From contig CM030360.1 in assembly GCA_017893485.1 (NCBI GenBank), positions 149,491,147 through 149,555,146 of the forward strand: 64,000 nt of DNA, written 5' to 3'. Source of the DNA: Hemerocallis citrina (Eukaryota; Streptophyta; Magnoliopsida; Asparagales; Asphodelaceae). Below the pieces are notes generated by a model, which was given only the letters and a program-made list of their open reading frames with translations, had not been told where the DNA came from and made no database searches. Shown here one piece after another: positions 9,701 to 21,700 of this stretch; position 1 is the first letter of the stretch, and each line of letters starts with the position of its first letter. Made by a program: the position numbers and the translations under genes.

Positions 9701-12700
9701 ATTTTATATCTTTTCTCATTAGGCTTTCTATTGAATTTTGTTATCATCACATACAAAAGTAAAACTGTAGAACAATCTTTCAATGAGCCACCCAAATTTT
9801 TCATGAAGTTATCTGTAAGATTTATATCGCTGATGATAGCCCTGACCTGACTACAATATATAGAAGATTGATGCTGAAGTATATTTCTTTATAGATTTAC
9901 TGCCTGCTAAGATTTTGGGCTTTTAAACTGAGTTTTGTTTACCATCACATAAGTAGAATAATATTTCAATGAGGCACCCAATTTTTTGTTGTAAGGTAGA
10001 TGTGGCATTTATATTCTGATGATAGCCCTGACATGACTGCGATATATAGAAGTCTGATGCTGAAGTATATTTCTTCTATAGTAAAATCAGTTTAGAGTTA
10101 TTTACCTCAAATATAGGGGGAAGACATTCTCCTTCGTGCAAACTAAAGCGGAGTCCATTTCCCAAGAATACACAATATACATACACACTTTAAGCAATTT
10201 TTAAGCTCTCCACTTATTAAGCTTGAGTACAACATTTTAAGCAATTTTTTTTTTGATAACAGGGATAGAATCCGGAGATTCCAGCCTAATATATAAATGA
10301 TCAAAAAATTACAACAACGTACGATTTTACAAGCGGTAAAATACAAAGAACAACACAGAGAACAAACATAGGTACAAAAAATGCAATTGAGACAATTGCT
10401 AATCGACAAAAGACGAAAGCCAAAAGAAGGAGGAAATGCCACCAACAAGAGTGGATCCCCACCGTCGACCAGGCATAATACCGAACCGCCGGCGACCGAC
10501 CCAACAAACAGACATAACGTCCAGCAACCAGCCCCAACGACATGTTGCCCAACGGCGGGAGCAGCACGAGCCACATCCAAACACGAAGACACCCAGCGCA
10601 GGGAGCATAGGAAGAACTCTGAAACTCAACTTAGACCGAGTTGACACAATCCTCCAGCATGAGGGCCACAGAAGCATCAGAGAACAGCTACGTTCCCAAC
10701 CGAATGGAAATCGCCACCAGGGCATTAGTAGGACGAGGGAGAACACAACAAATAAGCAGGAATAAGACCAGAATAAAAATAAGAACAAACTCAAAAATGA
10801 CCCATACTGGTTAATAATCGGCGAATACAATCGCCATAACAGAGCATCAAAAATGCGGGGACACCAAATAAACACTCCGGCTACCATCCATCCAACACCA
10901 AAAAGCAATCAAAACACTTGCCCTATAAATGCAATCAGAGATGGATAAAACAACCTTCGCAACCATCCTGATAAATTTTAAGCAATTTTTAATTATTATT
11001 TATTTACATTTTCTTTTCTATTTTTTAATTATTATTCATTTACATTTTTAGTTAATTTTGTCAAATGGAATATAGAGGGTGGATCTGCGATCCATCAAAA
11101 CAAAATGAAGTATATATTCGAGGGATTAATGAATTTCTTGAATTTGTTTTTCAACATTCAGAAGAGAACGGAAAAATATTGTGTCCTTGTACAAAATGTG
11201 CCAATTGTGAATCACATTCTCGCACAAGTGTTTATGAACACTTAACTGAACCATGACGTGGATTTCTTAGAGGTTATAGGCAATAGATATTTCATGGTGA
11301 GAGGCCTACAACTTCAAGTAGCACAACTGAACAACATTTAGAAATGAGGCATGACATGAATGGGTTAATTCGTGATGTTTTTCCAATGCATCCTATAGAA
11401 GAGCCATTTTGTGGTGAAGGTGGAAGGAATCCAGAAGTAGGAGAGAACATGAAGTTTTTCCATTTGGTGAAAGAGAATGAGCAAATGCTCTACCCAAACT
11501 GTAAGAAGTATAGCAAGTTATCCTTTATGGTACATTTGTATCATTTAAAGTGTCTTCATGGGTGGAGTGACAAGTCATTCTCTATGTTACTGGATTTATT
11601 AAGAGATGCTCTACCGAAGGAAATGTTTTGCCAAAGTCATACTATGAAACGAAGAAGATGATTTTAGGGTTAGGTTTGGGGTATGAGAAGATCCATGCTT
11701 GTCATAATAACTGCATATTGTATCGGGATAGATATATCAAAGATCAAGTATGTCCAAAGTGCGGTACGTCAAGGTGGAAAACAACAAATGTAGATGTAAA
11801 AGCAAACGGACCAGAGACTTCTGAAAAGCGAAAGAACTTGCCTGCAAAGATCCTTCGATGGTTTCCTTTGAAACCGAGGCTGCAGAGGTTGTTCGTGTCA
11901 TCCAAAATTGCCGAATCAGTGAGATGGCACCATGAGGGTAGATTGAATGATGGTTCTCTTAGGCATCCAGCTGACTCACTTGCTTGGAAGGAATTTGACT
12001 TTCGATATCCAACATTTTCATTAGATCCTCGTAATGTTCGACTAGGAGTGGCTTCTGATGGGTTCAATCCTTTCAAAACTGAGTATTACCCATAGTACTT
12101 GGCCCGTCATGATAATTTCTTATAATCTTCCTCCTTGGATGTGCATGAAACAATCATTCTTCATGTTATCACTACTAATTCCAGGTCCTAAAGGTCCCGG
12201 AAATAACATTGATATTTATCTACAACCATTAGTACAAGAGCTGCAAGAGTTATAGGATGATGGAATTGAAACCTTTGATGCCTACAGGAAAGAGACATTC
12301 CAACTCCGTGCTGCTATAATGTGGACTATTAATGACTTTCCAGCATATTTAAACCTATCTGGATGGAGTACTAAAGGTCAATATGCTTGTCCATGTTGTG
12401 GCATTGAAACTGCCTCACGATGGTTACGTCATGGTAGAAAATTTTGCTACATGTGCCATCGTCGTTAGTTAGCGCCTAACCACAAGTGGAGGTTGAAAAG
12501 CAGGAATTTTGAAGGAACAAGGGAGTTAAGAAATCCTCCGCGAAGACTTGATGGGATTGAAATTTTAAGAATATATTGCCCAAAAAAACTATACTCTTGA
12601 GTTGACCCTGCTATAATCCTAGAACACCAAGTGAATACTCTTGAGTTGACCCTGCTATAATCCTAGAACACCAAGTGAAGGCATGCACATAAATTAAAAG

Positions 12701-15700
12701 CACATCAAATTGTTGAAAAGTTTTTCTTTAAAGTCATTTAGCGTTTATCAGCATTTGTGTCATGCACAGGATTTATACTTTATTTTTCTATAACAATTTA
12801 ATTATATAAGTTTTGTTTTACTTATAGATGCGGAACCTAAACGGTTGAGAGGCCCAACAAGAATGTTAGATGTGTGGGACATGGAAGATGGTGATTTCAT
12901 AATTGTTAATTTAGATAAGTACGGTTGACCCGTTGGAGAGGAAGAGACAACTCTTACTCGTTTCATATGCAGTATGGCTCGAAGGCATCAATATGCTCCC
13001 ATCAGCTACAAATCCTGGAAAGACATGCCAAAGGAGGACAAAGATGCGATGCTGGGAATAATAGAGGCATTATAATTGTATATTTAAATTATATTGTATC
13101 AAAAGCTGTAATATGACTCATTATATGTTGTATTTATTTAACATCTTTCTTTGTTTAGTCCAAATTTGAGTTTGTTCCTCCTATAAATGACACAACAAGA
13201 GAAATGTTGAAATCTGAGTTGAATGAGAAGTGGAGGCAATGGAAGAGCGATTTAAAGTCAATGTCATATGACCTGAGTAAAACGGAAGAAGAAGTTGCAT
13301 CTGCATTACCGGATGATAGGGTTGACCGAAATCAGTATCGTGAATTGGATCGTTATTGGTTTTCTGAAGAAGGACAAGTAAGTCATATAGCAAATAGATT
13401 CTTGCATATTATGAGTAATATTTTGACTTTGGTTTCTTCATTCGTCTAATAATTTGTTGTATCAATTGTAGAAAATAAGTAAAATTAATAGACAGAATCG
13501 TGCTAAGTTTGAAGATCTCCATTGTATGGGTACAAAAAGTCTCCCAAAACTGATTGATGAAAAGGTTTGTTTATATTTATACTTTTCATTGAGTAAAATG
13601 TAATTACAAAACAAAATACATATAACTTGTTTGTTTGGTTTCAGAAAAAAAAAGGCAAAGGATTATCACCTCAACGTAAAGAGATTTACATTGATACTCG
13701 CACTCGTAAAGATGGATCAATTGTCAATGAGAAGGCTGCTAGATTGATTGTAAGATTTGTTTTCATCCATCCCTATTTAGTTCTCATTCACTTCTAAAGC
13801 TTTACTGTATTAACTATTAGTAATGTTGACCAGATATTCAGATTAGAATTAAAAGACTGTATATATTTTTTTCTTGAATAATGTTACTTGTACTTCCAGT
13901 TACATGTACAATGCTCAGTAATGATATCCACTTGAATATGCAGATCCAAATCATTAATTCTATGGATAGTATTAACTTAATGTTAAACTTGAACTATTCC
14001 ACACCATTCAGTCTTTATAATTCACTTCATATTAGAGGTAGTTCTGTTATTTTTTCACCTGCTAATAATAGAATTTGCATACATTAATCATCTAGATGCT
14101 AAAAGCTAATTTGGTTATAGGAACTTGACTGAGCTAGACATACAAGAATGTGTGATTGATGATCTTGATGGTAGCTGGCTAAACTATTTCCCTGAAACGT
14201 TCACTTTCCTTAAAGTCCTTAATTTTCCGAATCTGAATTCTGAAGTTGATTTTGATGCCTTGGAGAGGCTTGTTAGTAGGTGCAGATCATTAAATTTTTT
14301 AAAAGTGAACAGAAATGTCAGTCTAGAACAGCTTCGGAGGCTGCTTGTGCGAGCTCCACAACTTGCAGAGCTCGGAACTAGTTCATTTTCACAATATCAT
14401 GCTCTTCCTGCAGATGCACAGCTGGAAACTGCATTCAGTAACTACAAGAACTTGAATACTCTTTCGGGTTTGTGGGTAGTATCCCCACTATATTTTCCTT
14501 TATTATATCAAGCCTTTATGAATTTGTCATTCTTATTTTTTAGTTAAGCACCTCTATGAATTTATCATTCTTGAATACTCTTTCGGGTTTGTAGGATGAT
14601 CTGTACTTATCTATGATTTCTCTAATATTTGTAATGTTTAAGGTTGAACTAAACAAACACAATAATGAGGCTGGAACATCTGAATCAGCCCAAAATACAC
14701 AAAGTCATATGCCTTGGAAGGATGACACATATTCCCAAGTACAAGGACCTGAAAAGAGAGGACGTGTGCGTTGTATGGGCAAGATTCCTAAGCCTAAAAA
14801 ACAGAAGGTTTCTTTATCTGAAAATCAAGAGTTACGTAATAGAGTTAATCAAGTGGAAAACCTATTGACAAATGTTCTGTCGTTGATTCATAATCGATTC
14901 TCTGGAGAAGATGTGAATGACATTGTACAGGCTGCAAGACAGGTATATTATATTTTACTCTTGGAGTTCATATTTCAATGTTATGTTTTATATGAGATAT
15001 TTTTGTATTTATTACTGGTTTTCTATATGTTTAATTCTAATGTATTCCATTTGCAATGTCTTTTTTTATGTTGCTCTATCTGTTTTTGTTTGAGGGATAC
15101 ATTTTTTTCTCTAATGAATGATAGAAATATCTATTAAAAAGAGTCTATAAGTTGTATTTTATTTTTAATAGGTTACAGATGCTTCAAGTGCCCCTGACCA
15201 TACCAATTCTCTAAATCCAGACACTAATGAAGAAACAGAAGATGGTATCTAATTAGTTTTAACTAATTTTTACTAAAATTGTTAATATTTCTTATGTTGA
15301 GTTATGCTATTATTCATTTGTTCTTTTTGTTACTTGCAGGTGAAGATTAGAAGCTAATTTCTCTTGAATGAGCTAACTTAGAAATTGAGTGGATGAGATT
15401 GTTAGACTTTATATGTTTATTATATGTTAGTATGGTACTCTTAGGTTGACTTTTCAACTATTTTGTAATTGACACGCTTGTAATACTTCATTTATTTTTA
15501 ATATGATTGAAGTTTAATTTTATTTAATTTTGTTTCATAAACACATTTATTTATTTTATTGTGTACTTAGTTTATAATTGAATTAATATTATAAAAGAAA
15601 ATATTAAATTATCATAAGCGTAATTAATAAGAAAAAATTGTGTATAGAGCAAATTATGACCGATACCCTAAAATTCGTGGGTGTATGTGTAAAAAATGTT

Positions 15701-18700
15701 GCTAAAACCTATACCAACGGACCGCACAAAAAGAACTATACCAACGGAAGAAACACGGTGGGTATATATTCAAATATTTGGATGCGAAAACCATCACTAA
15801 AATCTATAGCAATGGAATTTCAACCGTGGGTATAGGAAAGCAGAAAGTGTCTTTAAAACCTATACCAATGGATACGAAACCGTGGGTATAACACCGAGGT
15901 TTTGTCCAACGGGTGAAAAAACCGTCGCTATAGGCTATAGTGACGGCATTCTGCCATGGGTATAACTCATTATTGACTACGGAAAAATATGTCCGTCGGT
16001 ATAGGTCATACGGGCTATACCTACAGTTTTCTGCCTTTTACCCACGGATTTTTGCTGTCACAATATGTCAAATTCCTTGTAGTGTAGAGATTTATCCTTA
16101 TCTCGAAAGGGTTCCTAAGACGACTATAAATACCCCTCTCCCCCTACCATAACAGGGTAATCAATCTTTTTCTACCTAAAGCTCTTTCTTAATCTTTCTG
16201 ATTACTAACAAGAGCGTCGGAGGGTTCATCACCGGGATCCATCCCGATGTATCGAACTTTGTGCAGGTTCGCGACAGCAGCGAGAAACAAGTCAACACAT
16301 TGGTGAAGGTCAACAGGTTTGCTTTATTGTTTTCCTCAAAGAACTCACAAATTCATCTGTTTGCTCCCACACCCGAAATCAGCAGCAACAGATTGGCACC
16401 GTCTGTAGGAACCGAAAAAGCAATCCAACCTTACTTCATCAGCGGAAGTAGTTTCAAGCTATGCATCCGAAAGAGAAGGGAAAGGCAACGGTCTCCAGCC
16501 GAAGAGCCACTCCTCTTCCTCCTCCTCCTCCTCCTCGTCCTCCTCCATTTCAAGACGTTCGTCCTCAATAGCCTCTTCCTCAACAGGCCCCTCTAGGGTC
16601 TCGGAGGGCTGCCCAGGGGGGCTTCCGTCGAAGTCGTCCAAAGCAACATCCTCTTCATGACCATGTCGCGGTCCCCAATCATTCAGTTGACTCTATGGCT
16701 TCTCAAAGCCCTCCCGAGCAGGATCTCCGTCAAGTGATTGTCAACCGCCAAAAGGGGGTCGACCTCCGAACTCGCTTGAATTGATGGCGAACCCTTGAGG
16801 AAGTCCATCAACCTGAGCACCCAGGGGTCTCGAGAGTCCGGACCCCCCGTAGACCAAGGACTAGAAGATCCCCTTCCGCGAGGAGGCGAAGAGAGTCCCC
16901 TCAATGTCATCGGCGGAGAAGTTATACTCCAGTAAGCCAAGCCACACATAGGGACGCGAAGCTGAAGAGGCACCAGTCACAAAGGCGGAGTTCTAGAATT
17001 TTCAAGAAACCATTTTGCGAGCCCTCAACGTCGCTTCCAACCACGAGCAATGGGCGCCTAGTCCTCAACCTGTCCCAAGCCATCACCATCGCACTCCTAG
17101 TCCCCTTCCGCATAGGAAAGAGTCTCGCGGCCCGGCAAGATATGACCGAAGGAAAGACTCGGTCTACCGCCGTCTCCACGAGATGGAGAGGCGCCTTGAC
17201 CGACTTGACAAAGAAGAGGAACAACGAGCAAGGAATTTCTACCCAAGCAGGCCTTCGTTCTCCCGGACCATCATGGAAGCCCCGGTCCCGGAAAACATCA
17301 AGCCCCCTAACTTTGAGTCATACAATGGGGGGAGTCGGACCCCGCCGACCACATCGAGATTTTTAAAACTCTCATGATGATCCACCAGGCTTCGGATGCG
17401 CTCCTTTGCAAGACCTTTCCTGCCATGCTGAAGGGGTCTGCGAGAGAATGGTACTCTCGACTTGCCCCGGCCTCCATTTTCTCCTTCGATCAGTTCGAAG
17501 GGCTCTTCCTTACTCATTTCGTGAGTAGCCGCCGGACCGAGAAAACAAGTGCATCTTTGGTGACCTTCAACTAAAGAAAGGGTGAACGCCTAAGAGATTA
17601 CATCCGGTACTTCACCGCTGAAGCCCGGTCTATTGCCTCACTCAACCAATCAGTAACCTCGGTGGCATTTGGGCACAACGTCACTAGCGCCGACCTCAAG
17701 GTGTCCCACGCCAAGAAGACTCCTCGGGACTTCTCAGAACTCCTGCTTAGGAGTGAGAAGTACATCCGAGTGGAAGAGACTCTCAGGGAATCATCTTTCG
17801 GGAACAAACGAAAGAATACGAGTGAAGAAGGGTCCCAAAAATTCCAGAGAGACGACAATGGCCAATGCCGCCCAGCTCCTCGTTTTGAGAAGTTCACCCC
17901 CCTCAATGTTATTATATCAGCAGTTCTTATGGAGGTGGACAAGGAAGAGCTACTCTGCGCTCCCCCTAGAATGAATACCCCTGGCAAGAAAAGAAATAGG
18001 GATAAGTGTGTCGCTTTCATAGGGACCACACGGCCACGACACGGATGATTGTTAGGCTCTGAAAGAGGAGATCGAAGAACTCATGACACCTGGCCAAGTT
18101 CGTCCGACAAGACGGGGCCGATCTTCCACCCCGAGGAGCCTATAAGCGAACCGAGAGGCCCAACGAGCTCCAAGATTCCGAACCTGGGGCCGTCCTCCAC
18201 CTTATCTATGGAGGTCCAATGGGGGGAGAACCAAACTCCTCCCAAGAGGCCTTCACCCTATAGGTTCAGTTTTCAATAAGGTCAATGCTTGTAACACGAC
18301 CAAAAGCATGTAATAATGGCTCATCCTATTGAAGTGGCCACTTAGTTTGTTTCAATAAAACTTAGTATTTTTTTATTAAAAATTATCGCATTTGCCTCAT
18401 TTCTATCTCTGGGTCACTTCTATGACCCGTTAAATGGTAAGTTTAGAGTCCATCTTGTCCTACACAGCTTACTAAGCTCAAAAGACAAGTTTGGAGTCCA
18501 ACACTTGGTTCGACGCTGCTTTAACCACTTACAAACAAGCAAGTGCGGGGCAGCTCACCATTTGGAATTGCTCCTACAACTTGTTAACTCTCTTAACAAC
18601 AAATTCGGAGTCCAACGTTTGGTTCGATGCCACTTTAGCTACTTGCAAACGACCAAGTACGAAGTAGCTCACCATTCGAAATTGCTCCCACAACTGTTGA

Positions 18701-21700
18701 AACTCTTTTAAAACAACAAGTTCGGAGCTCAACTCTCTCCTAAAGTTGCTCCTTAAACTTGTGTCTCAAACGGCTCTCTCCTAGAGCCTGGTGAAGCTCT
18801 TCGCTCCGCTCACCTCCCGAGCGGACCTTTTCTCAACGTGTTTGGAGCCCAACTCTCCCCTAGAGTTGCTCTCCTAGAGCCTGGTGAAGCTCTTCGCTCT
18901 GCTCGCCTCCCGAACGGACCTCTTCTTAACGAGTTCAGAGCTAAAACTCTCTCCTAGAGTTCTCCTCGAACTTGTCTCCCAAACGGCTCTCTCTTAGAGC
19001 CTAGTGATGCTCTTTGCTCTGCTCACCTCCAGAGCGGACCTCTTCTTAACAAGTTCAGAGCTAAAACTCTCTCCTAGAGTTGCTCCTCAAACTTGTCTCC
19101 TAAACGGCTTTCTCCTAGAGCCAAGCTCTTCGCTTCGCTCGCCTCCCGAGCGGCCTTCTTCTCATCGAGTTTGGAGCTCAACTCTTCCCTAGAGTTGCTC
19201 CTCAAACTCGCCTCCCGAGCGGCCTTCTCCAGAAAGAGTTCGGAGCCTAACTCGTCTAGAGATGCTCCCTAAACTCGCTTCCAAGAGCAGATCCCCCTTA
19301 GAGTCATACAAAGCTCTTCTCAACTTTATGAAGGCGAAGATATTGCGGGACTATTTTGGCCATGAAGAAGGATAATTCTTCAACCGACTCCTGAAGAAAA
19401 CTTGTAGACCTTCGAGTTAGCTTCGAAACAAGGGGTCACACGCCCCAATCCATCCTCCGTAGCACTGGGAACGTCGGATACAATACAATTGCGCCGAAGC
19501 TCTCCTGGACTTCGGCAACGTGTGCCGAGCACTCTTGCACCGACGTCCAAATGCGAGAAAAAGCTCTCCTGGACTTCCGCAACGTGTGCCGAGCACTCTT
19601 GCCACCGACGTCCAAATGCGAGAAAAAACTCTCCTGGACTTCGACAACGTGTGCCGAGCACTCTTTCCATCGACGTCCAAATGAGAGGAAAAACTCTGCT
19701 GGACTTCGGCAACAAGTCCCCAGCACTCTTGCCACCGAAGCTTAAATTGAAAAAAAAACTCTGCCTTAAGATCCGCACTCAAATCAAGATCGACGGTTGT
19801 GATTAAAGCAAAAAAAGAGAGTCAACGGTCAAACGTTGACCAAGTCAACGGTCAACTATTGACCGCCATGTGTCAAGCTGCCGAAGCCCTATCCTGGTTC
19901 GAAAATGCAACCCGAGTGCTCTTGGCACCGACCCTGAAACGAGAGAAAAATTTATCAAAAAAGTCAAACGGTCAACGTTGACCTCCACATGTCAAGCTAC
20001 CGAAGTCTCTCCTGGTTCGGAAATGCAACCCGACCACTCTTACCACCGACCCTAAAACAAGAGAAAAATGTATCAAAAAAGTCAACGGTCAACATTGACT
20101 AAGTCAACGGTCAACCGTTGACGCCACGTGTCAAATTGCCGAAGCCTCGCAAGTGTTCAGAAACTCGATTCGAGCGTTCTTGCCACCGACCCTCAAATTG
20201 GAGAAAAATTTTGCCCCAAAATTCGGGTTCAAACACGATCTGCGGCTCAGATTTAACAAAAAAAAAATTCAAAATTCTTAAGGGGCAAACGGGTCAGGTC
20301 TGAACCCGTTAGGACCTGGACCTGCACACCCACACTTTGCATCTCTCCTCTCCCTCTTCTCCTTCGGGTTTTGGCGCCAAAAAAAAACCCACGTCGAGCT
20401 CTCCTTCACTGAGCTCCGCCACAGCCTCGCCATCGCCGAGCTTCACTATCGCCTTGCCGAGCACCTCCATCAGTCGAAGCTCTTTCCTGTGTCGAGCTAC
20501 ACGCCGCCGTCGCCGAGCTCCGACGAGCTCCTCTTTGCTGAGCTCCTCTCCAATGCCGACCTACTTCGACCTACTTCGACCTCCTTCGTCGAGTTCCCCC
20601 CGAGCTCCACATTCGACGAGCTCCACCATGGCCTCTCCGAACCCATTAGTGCCGAGCTCCAAATTCTCACCCATACCTCCGTTAGGCTCCGGAGCAGAGC
20701 TTCGACCCGATCGCCGAGCTCAAACCCTCCGCCGCCAACGCTACTCCGAGCTCGGGCTCCCTCCCAAACCATCGAGCTCCGACGTCGAGTTCCACCTGTC
20801 GAGCCCCAACGTCGAGCTCCACCGTAGTCGCTGCTGGAAGCTCCACTTCACTAGCTCGCAAGTTGGCCACCGCCACCGTCGGGTTTGAGCTCTCCTCGCC
20901 GAGCTCCCCACCTCGCCGACCTCCATCGCCAGCTCACTCCTCACCTCTAAGCTCGACCTCAACGGTGAAGATGAGGGGGATAGAGTGAAGATGAGGGCGA
21001 AGGAGCGACAGGTTCCCCGAACCTGAATGGGAAAAGGTGCGTGGGTTCGAACAGTCGAAGACAAAGAAGATAGGAGGAAAGAAGAGAGCGGAAGAAGAAA
21101 AAAAATGGTCAACGTTGACCATGCCGCGTGGCGTCGTCTGGGACTTCGGTAGCCCGATCCGAGCAGTCGTGCCACCGACCCCCAAATGAGAGAAAAAAAT
21201 GGCTCCTCCCGAAGCGCGCTCGCCTGATCATGATCAACACACAGGATCGCGCCACATCATCAGGTATTTATCTATTTATTTAGTTAAATAATTAATTGAA
21301 TTAATATTAAAAAAAATTCGAAAAATATTTTAAAATCGAAAAAAAATAATTATAAAATTCTAAAAATAATTAATAATTCAGAAAATGATTTTAAAATTTC
21401 GAAAATATAATTATTAAATTAGAATAAATATTTTCAAACTTTAATTATTTAAATTCGGAAATTGAACAAAATAATTGAAAAAATTCAGAAAAATCTGGAA
21501 AAATCACAAAAAAATACAGAAAAATCTGAGAATAAATTTGGGCATTTTACAAGCTCAGATTGACACCGTTACACCTCGAGCAATATCTAAACTCCCTTAA
21601 GAACTCCGATAAAATCTCGTACGCCATTAGAACAACAAAACTACTCCTCAAAGACTGTAGAATTTAGTCTCCGGGAGTGGCGGGCTCGTTATATGGCTAA

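Larger units (their letters stand above)
8133..16084 (+). mobile_element. CACTA (En/Spm) DNA transposon
   Basis: Perfect 16-bp TIRs CACTACAAGGAATTTG with the 3-bp TSD TAG (8130-8132 and 16085-16087); length 7,952 bp. Subterminal accgtgggtatagg repeats flank both ends. Internally it has a TNP2-type transposase remnant, a second Transposase_24-type gene, a captured auxin-receptor fragment and a LINE tail. It inserted into the 5' LTR of the TR-GAG element. Confidence 0.94.

Noticed and set aside
10143..10908. Overlapping open frames on both strands (87-169 codons)
   Set aside because: They lie in the LINE tail inside the CACTA, in several frames at once, with no domain. Composition explains them.
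19380..19806. Five overlapping open frames of 64-132 codons on both strands
   Set aside because: They come from a tandem array whose unit length keeps frames open; the translations repeat the unit.
20337..20888. 183-codon Ser/Pro-rich frame
   Set aside because: Degenerate GAGCTC repeats; both strands are open and no domain or splice context supports a gene.
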